Origin: VHCN01 sp964589935 | GTDB taxonomy: Bacteria; Verrucomicrobiota; Verrucomicrobiia; Limisphaerales; VHCN01 | Assembly (NCBI GenBank): GCA_964589935.1 | Contig: CAZPVD010000007.1 | Location: forward strand, 153,699-217,698 | DNA length: 64,000 nucleotides | Direction of reading: 5' to 3' | Shown here: one piece after another, positions 14,871 to 23,507 of the stretch | Layout: each line of letters starts with the position of its first letter | Position numbering within the stretch: the first letter of the stretch is position 1 | Translations under genes and position numbers: made by a program | The notes under the pieces: generated by a model | Told to the model about the DNA's origin: nothing | What the model saw: only the letters and a program-made list of their open reading frames with translations | Database searches by the model: none

Positions 14871-16787
14871 ATGTCACAGTCAGTCATGGCGCGCTGTTCC
14901 AACTCGGTCGGACTCATCGTTGCGTGTGTTGTAATTTGCGTCAAGGCATCCGCTGCCGAACCGGTGATTTTGACCGAGAATGAATCCGGCTTCACGCTCG
15001 CCAACAGCATCGTTACAGCGCGGGTGGGCAAACGCTCCGGCGATCTGGTTTCGCTGAAATACCACGACCTTGAACTGCTCGCGGGCGGCTCCGGCCATCC
15101 GTTTGCCTACTGGTCGCATTCACCGGGGCGCGGGTCCCGCAACGTGCAGTCCGTCACGATTGACCCGGCGAAAAACGACGGCGAACGCGCGGAAATTTCC
15201 GTGAAGGGCTTCTATCAAGGCACGCCGCTTGGCAGCGGCCCCGGCGGCAGCACCGCGTGCGACATCGAGATTCGCTATGCGCTCGGCCGCGGTGACAGTG
15301 GCATCTACACGTATTCCATTTTCGAGCACAAGGCGGACTATCCGGCGACTTCGATTGGCGAGGCGCGCTTCGGTGCGAAGCTCAGCGGAGACGTTTTCGA
15401 CTTCATGACGATTGACGCGAACCGCCGCAAAGTCATGCCCAAGCCGGAAGATTGGGATCAGGGCACACAGCTCAACATGAAGGAGGCGCGCCGCCTCAAC
15501 ACCGGCATCTACAAAGGCCAAGTCGAGCACAAGTATGATTACTCGGCGGTGCAGTTCGACATCCCGGCGTTCGGCTGGTCGAGCACCGAGCACAAACTCG
15601 GCTTGTGGTTCATCAATCCGACCATCGAGTATCTCAGCGGCGGCGCGACAAAGGTCGAACTGACAGGCCACCTCGACAACAACGCCGGCGCTGCGCCGAC
15701 GCTGCTGAATTACTGGCGCGGCAGCCACTATGGCGGCAGTTCGTGCGGCATCGCGCAGGGCGAGGCGTGGGCAAAAGTCATCGGGCCATTTCTGATTTAC
15801 TGCAACGAAGCAAGTGGCAGCGGCGACTTGCACGACGTGCTTTGGAAAGACGGGCTCGCGAAAGCGGCGAAGGAATCCGCCGCGTGGCCGTATGACTGGG
15901 TCGCCGGTGTGGACTATCCATTGAAAAACCAGCGCGGTGCGGTGATCGGGCAAGTCGTGCTGCGCGATCCGATTGCGACGATGAGCAACCTGCTCGTCGG
16001 CCTCGCGCATCCCGATTACGCCGCGCGCGGCGGGCGATTCGGGCCATCCACGGTGGACTGGCAGCTCGATGCTAAGCATTACGAGTTTTGGACGCGCGCC
16101 GATGCTCAGGGCCGCTTCACGATTCCCAAAGTCCGCCCCGGCACTTACACGCTGCACGCGATTGCGGATGGTATTCTCGGCGAGTTCACACTGACGAACG
16201 TCGCCGTTTCAGCGGGCGAAACCAAACTCCTCGGCGAACTCGCATGGAAGCCCGTGCGCTTCGGAAAGACGCTCTGGGAAATCGGCGTGCCCGACCGCAC
16301 CGCGCGCGAGTTCCGGCACGGCGACCATTACTGGCAATGGGGCCTCTACAACGATTACGCGAAGGAATTCCCCGGCGACGTGAACTTCATCATCGGCAGG
16401 AGCGACTGGCGCAAGGACTGGAATTACTGCCAGTGCCCGCGCGCCGACCGGCCGGACGGCACGACGTGGACTGTCACGTTCGACCTGCCCGAAGCGCCGC
16501 GCGGCAAGGCCACGTTGCGCCTAGCGCTCGCCGCGACCAGCGCGCGCAGCATCGCGGTGACGGTCAACGACAAGCCCGCCGGCGCGGTCGAGCGGCTCAT
16601 GGACACCGCGACGATCCGGCGCGACGGCATTCGCGGTTTCTGGACGGAACGCGACGTGGCCTTCGATGCCGCGTTGATGAAGCCCGGCGCGAATCTCCTC
16701 AAGCTCACCATTCCGCCGGGCGGCGTGATGAGCGGCGTCGAATATGATTATCTGCGCTTGGAACTGGACCCGGACTCTGCGAAATAA
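14871..16787 (+). CDS. Rhamnogalacturonan lyase-like protein (polysaccharide lyase family 4)
   Basis: The 638-residue exported protein (leader around CSNSVGLIVACVVICVKASA) has the three-domain plan of PL4 lyases: an N-terminal beta-sandwich (residues 25-330, with SPGRGSRNVQSV and WSSTEHKLGLWFINP), a fibronectin-like domain (residues 360-460, KVRPGTYTLHAIADGILGE) and a C-terminal carbohydrate-binding jelly roll starting LWEIGVPDRTAREFRHGDHY and including GRSDWRKDWNYCQ. It would cut the rhamnose-galacturonate backbone of pectin by beta-elimination. I start at the ATG at 14871; the in-frame ATG at 14886 is an alternative. A much longer open frame upstream is antisense to the dioxygenase gene and is not used. 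An esterase gene follows 10 bp downstream. Confidence 0.87.
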   Translation: MSQSVMARCSNSVGLIVACVVICVKASAAEPVILTENESGFTLANSIVTARVGKRSGDLVSLKYHDLELLAGGSGHPFAYWSHSPGRGSRNVQSVTIDPAKNDGERAEISVKGFYQGTPLGSGPGGSTACDIEIRYALGRGDSGIYTYSIFEHKADYPATSIGEARFGAKLSGDVFDFMTIDANRRKVMPKPEDWDQGTQLNMKEARRLNTGIYKGQVEHKYDYSAVQFDIPAFGWSSTEHKLGLWFINPTIEYLSGGATKVELTGHLDNNAGAAPTLLNYWRGSHYGGSSCGIAQGEAWAKVIGPFLIYCNEASGSGDLHDVLWKDGLAKAAKESAAWPYDWVAGVDYPLKNQRGAVIGQVVLRDPIATMSNLLVGLAHPDYAARGGRFGPSTVDWQLDAKHYEFWTRADAQGRFTIPKVRPGTYTLHAIADGILGEFTLTNVAVSAGETKLLGELAWKPVRFGKTLWEIGVPDRTAREFRHGDHYWQWGLYNDYAKEFPGDVNFIIGRSDWRKDWNYCQCPRADRPDGTTWTVTFDLPEAPRGKATLRLALAATSARSIAVTVNDKPAGAVERLMDTATIRRDGIRGFWTERDVAFDAALMKPGANLLKLTIPPGGVMSGVEYDYLRLELDPDSAK

Positions 16788-16797
16788 ACTCTCCGTT

Positions 16798-17661
16798 ATG
16801 AAACTCACAACGCTGTTCCTCACCGTTCCGCTTTTGGCCGCGTCCGTTTTCGCCGCCGACATTCCGGCTGAGATTCCGCTGTGGCCCAACGGCGCGCCCG
16901 GTTCCGAAGGCAAAACCGAAACGGAACTCGTCACCAAGTCCGCCAGCGGCGACATCACGAGCGTTGCGCGCGTCCACAATCCGAGCATCACCCCGTATCT
17001 GCCGCCGAAGGACAAGGCCACCGGCGCGGCGGTGCTCGTCATCCCCGGCGGCGGGCACCGCGTGCTCGCCATCGGGCACGAGGGCTACAACGTCGCCGAG
17101 GCATTGAGGGAGCGCGGCATCGCGGCGTTCATTCTCAAGAACCGCCTCGCGAAGGAGCCGAACTCGACTTACACCATCGAAGGCCACGCGCTCGCGGACA
17201 CGCAGCGCGCGATCCGGCTGATTCGGAGCCGCGCGGCGGAATGGGGCGTGGATCCGGCGCGCCTCGGCGTGATGGGCTTCAGCGCCGGCGGCGAACTCGC
17301 CTCGCTCGCGAGCCTGCGGTTCGACGCGCCCGGCGAGGCAAAGGACGACGTGGACAAGCAAAACGCCAAGCCCGCGTTTCAGGCGCTCATCTATCCGGGC
17401 CGTTCCGGCGACATCGTGCCGCGCAAGGATTCGCCGCCGGTTTTTCTCGCGTGCGGCTACGGTGATCGTCAGGACATTTCGGAGGGACTCGCGGAAGTTT
17501 ATCTGCGCTTCAAGAGGGCCGGCGTGCCCGCGGAGCTGCACATCTACGCCGGCGCGGGACACGGCTTCGGCGTGCGCGCGACAAACAAATCTCCCGCCGG
17601 CCAGTGGCTCGCGCGCTTCGAGGAATGGCTCGGTGACCGCGGGATGCTCGCGAAGAAGTGA
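16798..17661 (+). CDS. Exported alpha/beta hydrolase (carbohydrate esterase-like)
   Basis: The 287-residue protein has a signal peptide (MKLTTLFLTVPLLAASVFA) and an alpha/beta-hydrolase fold of the acetyl-xylan-esterase / BD-FAE type. Features are IPLWPNGAPGSEGK at the mature start, the oxyanion-hole stretch VLVIPGGGHRVLAIGHEG, the nucleophile elbow GVMGFSAGGELASL, an Asp in YGDRQDI and the His in YAGAGHGFGVR. Such enzymes remove acetyl or other acyl groups from plant polysaccharides, which fits the rhamnogalacturonan lyase 10 bp upstream. The start is set by the signal peptide. The operon continues with the heme-binding protein. Confidence 0.86.
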   Translation: MKLTTLFLTVPLLAASVFAADIPAEIPLWPNGAPGSEGKTETELVTKSASGDITSVARVHNPSITPYLPPKDKATGAAVLVIPGGGHRVLAIGHEGYNVAEALRERGIAAFILKNRLAKEPNSTYTIEGHALADTQRAIRLIRSRAAEWGVDPARLGVMGFSAGGELASLASLRFDAPGEAKDDVDKQNAKPAFQALIYPGRSGDIVPRKDSPPVFLACGYGDRQDISEGLAEVYLRFKRAGVPAELHIYAGAGHGFGVRATNKSPAGQWLARFEEWLGDRGMLAKK

Positions 17662-17732
17662 CCCGCCTCGTTGTGAAGAAAACCCGGTCGTTGTCGTCTG
17701 TCCTCACTCGCGCCATTTGCGCTGACAGCCGC

Positions 17733-20369
17733 ATGAAGACCGACCACACCTCGAACTGCATTTTTGCCATCGCGCTCGCGCTTGCCGCGGGCATTTCCGC
17801 TGCGCCTGCCGCGGACAAACCGCTTGAATTTCCACCGCAGCCGCCCGTGCCGTATCTCACGCCGGCTGAGGAATTGAAAAAGTTCGTCTTTGCCGAGCCG
17901 GGTTACTCGCTCGAACTTGTCCTCGCCGAGCCGGACATCAAGGAGCCGGTCGTCGCCGTGTTCGACGGCAACGGGCGCATGTTCGTCGCCGAGATGCGCA
18001 GCTACATGCAGGACATTGACGGCTCCAACGAGCACACGAATACCGGCCGCGTCTCGCTGCACTGGTCGAGCAAGGGCGACGGCAAATTCGACCGGCACAC
18101 CGTGTTCGTGGACAAGCTCAAGCTGCCGCGCATGATCCTGCCGCTCGGCCCCGGCGAGTTGCTCGTCAACGAAACCGACACGAACGACATCTGGCTCTAC
18201 CGCGACACGGACGGCGACGGCGTGGCGGACAAAAAGGAGTTGTGGTTTGCCGGCGGCTCGCGCGGCGGCAATCTGGAACATCAGCAGAGCGGCCTCATCT
18301 GGGGCCTCGACAACTGGCTCTACCAGGCCGTGAACGCGATCCGCCTGCGTGCGCAGGGCACGAACATCGTGAAGGAATCCACCGCGCCGAACGGCGGACA
18401 GTGGGGCCTCGCGCAGGATGATTTCGGCAAGCCGTGGTTCGTGAACGCCGGCGGCGAACGCGGCCCGCTCAATTTTCAAACCCACATTGCCTACGGCGCC
18501 TTCAACGTGAAGGACCAGGTTTCATCGGATTACATGGAAGTGTGGCCGCTCGTTGGCCTCGCGGACGTGCAGGGCGGTTACAGCCGCTTCCGTCCAGCGG
18601 ACAAGACGCTGAACCATTTCACCGCGACGTGCGGCACGGAATTGTTTCGCGGCGACCGGCTGCCGGCTAATTTGCGCGGCGATCTGCTTTTCTCCGAGCC
18701 GGTGGGCCGCTTGATTCGCCGCACAAAAATTGACACGAAGGACGGCCTCACTTTTCTCCGCAACGCCTACGACAAGTCCGAGTTCATCCGTTCGACCGAT
18801 CCCAATTTCCGCGTCGTGAACATGGCCAACGCGCCCGACGGCACGCTGTTCCTCGTGGACATGTATCGCGGCATCATCCAGGAAGGCAACTGGGTCCGCG
18901 AAGGCTCGTATCTCCGCAAGGTCGTGCAGCAATACTCGCTCGACAAAAACTTCGGCCGCGGCCGCATCTGGCGCCTCGCGCACAAGGATTTCACTCCCGG
19001 CCCGCAGCCAAAGATGAACGATGATAAGTCCGCGCAACTTGTCGCGCGCCTCGAACACCCGAACGGCTGGTGGCGCGACACCGCGCAGAAACTCCTCGTG
19101 CTGCGCGGCGACAAATCCGTCGCGCCTGCGCTGCGGCAGATGGCCGCGTCCAGCGCAAATCCGCTCGCGCGGCTGCACGCGCTGTGGACGCTCGAAGGTC
19201 TCGGCGAAGCAGATGCAGGCTTCGTCCGCGAGCGCATGAAGGACGCGCAGCCGGAGGTGCGCGCCGCGGCGATCCGCGTGAGCGAGACGCTCTTCAAGGC
19301 CGGCGACAAATCGTTCACAAATGATGTCGCTGCGCTCGTGAAGGATTCCGATGCGAACGTCGCGATGCAGGCGATGCTCACCGTGAATCTGCTGAAGTTC
19401 CCAGACGCGAAGTCGCTCACCAGTTCGCTCACGAACACCAACGCGCCGCGCGGCCTGCGGGAAATCGCGACGCAGATTTTGCTGCCGCCGACTTCGATTG
19501 CGAAGGAATTTTCCGCCGCCGAAAAGAAGCTGCTCACGCAAGGCGAGGCGATTTACAAGGAGCTGTGCTTCGCTTGCCACGGCCCCGACGGCAAGGGCAT
19601 GCCCGTGGATGGCAAGCCGGGCCAGACGCTCGCGCCGCCATTTGCCGGGTCGAAGACCGTGCTCGGCCACCGCGACGGCATCATCAGTGTCGTGCTCAAG
19701 GGACTCACCGGCCCCGTCAACGGCAGGATTTATGAGGCGCTCATGGTGCCGATGGAGAGCAACACCGACGAGTGGATCGCGGCGGCTGCATCATTCGTCC
19801 GGCACAACTTTGGCAATAACGCGTCGTTGATTGACCCAAAGGATGTCGCGCGCGTCCGCGCTGCGACAAAGCTGCACACCGAACCGTGGACGGTCGAAGA
19901 ACTGCACGCCGTGCTGCCACAGGCGCTCACCAACCGCAGCGCATGGAGGCTGACCGCGAGCCACAAGCAAGACGCGCTCGCGAACGCGATTGATGGCAAG
20001 CCCGACACGCGCTACGACACCGGCGCATCGCAGGTGCCCGGCATGTGGGTGCAGATCGAGTTGCCGCAGGAAGCGGCGATCTCCGGCGTTCAGCTCGACG
20101 CGGGGAAGTCCACGCGGGATTTCCCACGCGGCTACAAGGTTGAACTTTCCACGGACGGCAAGGAATGGGGCAAGCCCGTGGCGACCGGTCAGGGTAATTC
20201 CGCGCTGACGGAAATCACTTTCCCGCCCGCGAAAGCAAAGTTCATCCGCATCACGCAGACAGGTTCGGTCGCCGGTCTGTTCTGGTCCATCCACGAGCTG
20301 AACGTCTTCGAGCCGGGCAAGCCTGTCGAACCGTCCAAGACCGCGAAGAAGAAGAGCGAGTTCGAGTGA
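17733..20369 (+). CDS. PVC-type heme-binding dehydrogenase-like protein with HEAT, cytochrome c and F5/8C domains
   Basis: The 878-residue exported protein has four parts. Residues 40-420 form a beta-propeller of the PVC membrane-bound dehydrogenase family (GYSLELVLAEPDIKEPVVAV, NGRMFVAEMRSY, VDMYRGIIQEGNW). Residues 430-590 are helical HEAT-like repeats (RLEHPNGWWRDTAQKLL). A cytochrome c domain has CFACH at Cys 612-His 616. The C-terminal 140 residues are a discoidin / F5/8 type C carbohydrate-binding domain (ALANAIDGKPDTRYDTG). The family likely oxidises sugars or related compounds in the periplasm and passes electrons to its own heme, but its substrate is unknown. It follows the lyase and esterase genes on the same strand and ends 90 bp before tRNA-Pro. 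Confidence 0.88.
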   Translation: MKTDHTSNCIFAIALALAAGISAAPAADKPLEFPPQPPVPYLTPAEELKKFVFAEPGYSLELVLAEPDIKEPVVAVFDGNGRMFVAEMRSYMQDIDGSNEHTNTGRVSLHWSSKGDGKFDRHTVFVDKLKLPRMILPLGPGELLVNETDTNDIWLYRDTDGDGVADKKELWFAGGSRGGNLEHQQSGLIWGLDNWLYQAVNAIRLRAQGTNIVKESTAPNGGQWGLAQDDFGKPWFVNAGGERGPLNFQTHIAYGAFNVKDQVSSDYMEVWPLVGLADVQGGYSRFRPADKTLNHFTATCGTELFRGDRLPANLRGDLLFSEPVGRLIRRTKIDTKDGLTFLRNAYDKSEFIRSTDPNFRVVNMANAPDGTLFLVDMYRGIIQEGNWVREGSYLRKVVQQYSLDKNFGRGRIWRLAHKDFTPGPQPKMNDDKSAQLVARLEHPNGWWRDTAQKLLVLRGDKSVAPALRQMAASSANPLARLHALWTLEGLGEADAGFVRERMKDAQPEVRAAAIRVSETLFKAGDKSFTNDVAALVKDSDANVAMQAMLTVNLLKFPDAKSLTSSLTNTNAPRGLREIATQILLPPTSIAKEFSAAEKKLLTQGEAIYKELCFACHGPDGKGMPVDGKPGQTLAPPFAGSKTVLGHRDGIISVVLKGLTGPVNGRIYEALMVPMESNTDEWIAAAASFVRHNFGNNASLIDPKDVARVRAATKLHTEPWTVEELHAVLPQALTNRSAWRLTASHKQDALANAIDGKPDTRYDTGASQVPGMWVQIELPQEAAISGVQLDAGKSTRDFPRGYKVELSTDGKEWGKPVATGQGNSALTEITFPPAKAKFIRITQTGSVAGLFWSIHELNVFEPGKPVEPSKTAKKKSEFE

Positions 20370-20395
20370 GGCAAGCGTTGCGCCGTGGAAAAATG

Positions 20396-20423
20396 TTGAA
20401 AACAACCGCCGCCGCTCTAGTCT
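20396..20423 (+). promoter_or_regulatory. Possible sigma70-type promoter for tRNA-Pro
   Basis: TTGAAA at 20396-20401 and TAGTCT at 20418-20423 are 16 bp apart, placing a start point about 30 bp before the tRNA. The -10 match is weak. A short GCCCG/CGGGC stem lies at 20435-20450 between this promoter and the tRNA. Confidence 0.35.
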
Positions 20424-20458
20424 GGCGCCCCTTTGCCCGTGAACGCGGGCCTTTCGGT

Positions 20459-20535
<77 letters not shown>

Positions 20536-20548
20536 TCTTGGATTTCCC

Positions 20549-22060
20549 TCACTTTTTCGTGCGCTTCGCTTCCATCGCCGCGTTGTCCGCGGCGACTTCG
20601 GCGGGCGACGCGGCTTGCGGCCAGACCCAGTCGCGCGCACTCGTCCAAGTTGAAGATGTAACTCCAAGCACACCGGTGTCGCCGCCGTTGTCCACGCCGT
20701 CCTCGCCGACGGAATAAAGCAGAAACGTGCCGTCCGATTGCAGGCGATAGCGGAGCGGTTTGCCATCCATGAAGTCAATCGGCGCAGCGGGCAAAAACTC
20801 CGGCACGAGCGCGGCGAGGTCGGCGGGGAATTTGCCGTGGCGCAACTTGTGCCGGTGCAGCGCGATGGCGGTGATGACGATCTGCCGCTGCGTCTCGGCG
20901 CGGCCAAGTTTGTTCATCACGTTCAAAGATGCCTCTGCGATCAGTCTGGAGACGATGAACTTGTCCTTCGGTTGTCCGAGGCGTTTTTCGGCTGCGTCGA
21001 AGTGTGCTTTTGCGGGGATGATGGAATTGCTCGCAGCCAAAATGCGCAGGGCTTCAAGCCACGCCTCACCAGATTGCAGGTAGAAGATTTCATCCGGATA
21101 GGAGTTCCAAAGCGGCCAAGCCAGCAAGTTGTAAAGGTCGGAACAATGTTTGCCGATCTTCTCAGGTTCTTCAGCGATGCCTTTGAAAAAATCTTCAAAA
21201 ACACCTGTTGAAGAACCGCTGGACACACCACCCAGATCATTGAGAGACCGAATGTTCATTCGGCCCTCACGAAAGTAGTCGCCGCCAACAGCCCGCTCCA
21301 TTTCTGCGGCGCGTGTCATGGCCTGAAGAAATTCCACGCCCTGCCACGCGGCCTGCAATTCGGCGAGTTGCGGCTCGCTCCAGCGCGGATATTCGAGCGC
21401 CTCCCACGTTGTTGATACTGCAATCGCGCCAATGGCGATGTGGACGAGTTGCGAAATGAGCAGCGGCTCGTTGGTGCCGCGCTGCGCGAACTTCACCGCG
21501 TCAAGCAGGTTTGTGAAGGCTTCATCCGGGCGCTGCTGGTGCAAATCAACCAATGCCGCGAAATTAAGCGCCTGAGCGGCGGATTTTTGCGGGGCGAGAT
21601 GCGGCAGGAGCATCGCGAAGCCCCTGTTGAAATCGAGCTGGTGCATGAACGCCGGACGTTCGAGCGCGGCGTGCATTTCGGCGAGCAACGCGCGGTTGTT
21701 ATCAACGTAGGCGGTGACGAACGGCCAAAGGTCGGATTCCTTTTCGTTCGGCAACTGCTCCTGCCGCCACGCGACACGCGCGCGGCCCGGCGCGACGACT
21801 TTCATCCGCGCCGGCAGCAGGTTTCCATCCATCGAAGTCAGCGCATGGGCTGCATGTAGAAAATCGGCGGCTCCGTTTGATCCGCTGGTGGGAATCGCCG
21901 GTGCATTCTCCGCGATGGCAAGCTTCTCGCCCTTCGCGATGAGTTGCTGCTTCACGTAGGCGAGATGCGCCTTGCCGCGCTCGTGCGCGAGCCACAGCGC
22001 ACAGATGCCCAACAGCGCGAGCACGCCGAGCCAGAGCAGCGCCTTGACGGTGAATTTCAT
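20549..22060 (-). CDS. Membrane-anchored protein of unknown function with a pseudopilin-like C-terminal segment
   Basis: The 503-residue protein starts with one transmembrane segment (MKFTVKALLWLGVLALLGICALWLA), probably an N-terminal anchor with the rest outside the cytoplasm. The middle is helical and repeat-like without known motifs. The C-terminal part, HRHKLRHGKFPADLAALVPEF then LRYRLQSDGTFLLYSVGEDGVDNGG, matches a segment I know from many PVC hypothetical proteins; it resembles the end of type II secretion pseudopilins (GspG-like, with a calcium-site-like DGVDNGG). No function can be assigned. It starts 16 bp after the uracil-DNA glycosylase stop on the same strand, so the two may be cotranscribed. 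Confidence 0.75.
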   Translation of the reverse strand: MKFTVKALLWLGVLALLGICALWLAHERGKAHLAYVKQQLIAKGEKLAIAENAPAIPTSGSNGAADFLHAAHALTSMDGNLLPARMKVVAPGRARVAWRQEQLPNEKESDLWPFVTAYVDNNRALLAEMHAALERPAFMHQLDFNRGFAMLLPHLAPQKSAAQALNFAALVDLHQQRPDEAFTNLLDAVKFAQRGTNEPLLISQLVHIAIGAIAVSTTWEALEYPRWSEPQLAELQAAWQGVEFLQAMTRAAEMERAVGGDYFREGRMNIRSLNDLGGVSSGSSTGVFEDFFKGIAEEPEKIGKHCSDLYNLLAWPLWNSYPDEIFYLQSGEAWLEALRILAASNSIIPAKAHFDAAEKRLGQPKDKFIVSRLIAEASLNVMNKLGRAETQRQIVITAIALHRHKLRHGKFPADLAALVPEFLPAAPIDFMDGKPLRYRLQSDGTFLLYSVGEDGVDNGGDTGVLGVTSSTWTSARDWVWPQAASPAEVAADNAAMEAKRTKK

Positions 22061-22076
22061 GCGTCGTCCGTTCTCG

Positions 22077-22985
22077 TCAACGCGGCAGGAAATAATTGCG
22101 CTGCTTCTCGCTGATGGGCATTTCGAGTTTCGTCATCACGGCGAGCATGTCCTCCCAGACCTTGCGCTTCTCGGCGAGGGCCTGGTTGCGCAACAGATAC
22201 GCGGGATGAAACGTCGGCATGAGCGGCGTGCCGCGGAAGCTCTGCCAGTTGCCGCGCAGTCGCGTGATGCCCGCGGTCTTGCCGAGCAGGCCCTCGACCG
22301 CCGTCGCGCCGAGCGCAACCATCACGCGCGGGCGGATGATCTCGATCTGCTCCAGCAGCCACGGGATGCACGTCTGCATTTCCTCGGGCGTGGGCTTGCG
22401 GTTGCCGCTCGATCCAATGGGCATGTCGGGCCGGCATTTGAGGATGTTCGCGATGTAAACGGTGTCGCGCGAAAGTCCCATCGTCTGGATGATTTTGGTG
22501 AGCAACTGACCCGCCGCGCCGACAAACGGCTCGCCCTGCCTGTCCTCGTCCGCGCCCGGCGCCTCGCCGACAAACATCAGCTCGGCATTCGCACTGCCGA
22601 CGCCGAACACGACCTGCGTGCGCGATGAAACGAGGTGCGGGCAGCGCGTGCAAACCAGAGCGCGTTCGCGCAACGCGGCGAGCGCCGTGGTTTTTTCCGC
22701 CGACGACAAACCCGTAGCGCTCCTCGGGGAAGAAGTTTCAGGCTTCGCATCGGACGCAGCTTGAATGGCCGGAGCAGGCGCAGAAACAGCCGTTTGCTTT
22801 GCTTGAGGGATTACAACAGGCCCGGTCTGCGAGAAGGCGGGCTGCCGTGCTGTGCTGTGCGGCACCGGCGCGGCGAGGGCGGCGAGCGTGGCGCGGTCCA
22901 CGTTCACGTGGCGCGCGCCCGCGGACTTCATCGCTTCGAGCTGTTGAATCGTGGCGTCGAGAAGCTGCGTGTAGGCGTCCGGCAT
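22077..22985 (-). CDS. Uracil-DNA glycosylase, iron-sulfur type (family 4/5)
   Basis: The 302-residue protein removes uracil from DNA. After a poorly conserved, Ala/Pro-rich N-terminal part of about 105 residues, the catalytic domain shows Cys 112 and Cys 115 (CTRCPHL), Cys 184 (ILKCRP) and Cys 206 (MQTCIPWL), the four cysteines for a [4Fe-4S] cluster. VGEAPGADEDRQGEPFVGAAG is the active-site loop and MPTFHPAYLLRN the conserved His motif. I chose the ATG at 22985 because the longer TTG version starts inside an inverted repeat. The extended N-terminus is normal for the bacterial multi-domain version. It is divergent from the small zinc-ribbon gene. Confidence 0.93.
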   Translation of the reverse strand: MPDAYTQLLDATIQQLEAMKSAGARHVNVDRATLAALAAPVPHSTARQPAFSQTGPVVIPQAKQTAVSAPAPAIQAASDAKPETSSPRSATGLSSAEKTTALAALRERALVCTRCPHLVSSRTQVVFGVGSANAELMFVGEAPGADEDRQGEPFVGAAGQLLTKIIQTMGLSRDTVYIANILKCRPDMPIGSSGNRKPTPEEMQTCIPWLLEQIEIIRPRVMVALGATAVEGLLGKTAGITRLRGNWQSFRGTPLMPTFHPAYLLRNQALAEKRKVWEDMLAVMTKLEMPISEKQRNYFLPR

Positions 22986-22998
22986 GGACGGAGTTTCA

Positions 22999-23099
22999 GG
23001 TTCGAGGTCCAAAGTTCAAGGTTCAATGTCGGCAGGCGCCGGGGCGAGGAGGATTGTTTGCCTTCCAAAATTTGAACTTTGAACTTTTGGCCTTGAACC
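22999..23099. repeat. Inverted pair of AAAGTTCAAGG-type repeats between divergent genes
   Basis: The left arm at 22999-23026 (GGTTCGAGGTCCAAAGTTC...) and the right arm at 23071-23099 match as reverse complements over about 28 bp with a few mismatches. A 44-bp GC-rich spacer lies between them. Each arm is made of iterated TTCAA / AAGTTC units. The pair fills nearly the whole gap between the glycosylase and zinc-ribbon starts, so promoters of both genes must lie in or next to it. Confidence 0.75.
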
Positions 23100-23112
23100 G
23101 CAAATTCTTCGC

Positions 23113-23406
23113 ATGAACCGCCACTGCCACAAGTGCGGATGGGAATGGACGCTCGCGGTCATGCCGGGCCGCAGCGAGACGTGCCACCAGTGCGGCGCGG
23201 ATTTACGCGTGTGCCTCAACTGCGCCCACTACGACGTGCGCGCGGCGCACCAGTGCCGCGAGCGCCGGGCCGAGCCGGTGATGGAGAAACACATGGCGAA
23301 CTTCTGCGAGTGGTTCGACTTCATCCGGCGCGACTGGAAGGGCGCGGCAGCGGACGCCCGAGAGGCGAAGGCGCGCGACCAGTTGAAGAAACTGTTCGGC
23401 GACTGA
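23113..23406 (+). CDS. Small zinc-ribbon protein of unknown function
   Basis: The 97-residue protein begins MNRHCHKCGWEW, with a second knuckle TCHQCGADLRVC, then CLNCAHY and later HQCRERR and NFCEWFDF. Several Cys pairs suggest one zinc ribbon and a second metal or structural site. The tail (RRDWKGAAADAREAKARDQLKKLFG) is a charged helix. The spacing of Cys pairs and the ordinary codon use argue for a real gene. I do not recognise a named family; similar small proteins occur as singletons in PVC genomes. It is divergent from the uracil-DNA glycosylase, with the inverted repeat in between. Confidence 0.75.
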   Translation: MNRHCHKCGWEWTLAVMPGRSETCHQCGADLRVCLNCAHYDVRAAHQCRERRAEPVMEKHMANFCEWFDFIRRDWKGAAADAREAKARDQLKKLFGD

Positions 23407-23473
23407 ACGCGCCGCGCCGTTTAATCCGTAAAACAAGCCGGCGTAATAGCGTAAAGTTTTTTGAACAATTCGG

Positions 23474-23501
23474 TTGACGGCCCGTCGAAGTGCTGTAGAA
23501 A
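23474..23501 (+). promoter_or_regulatory. Candidate promoter of a small RNA
   Basis: TTGACG at 23474-23479 and TAGAAA at 23496-23501 with a 16-bp spacer, in an A+T-richer patch with no gene frame. It points to a transcription start near 23508. A strong terminator for this strand follows 137-184 bp later. Confidence 0.45.
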
Positions 23502-23507
23502 TTAAGC

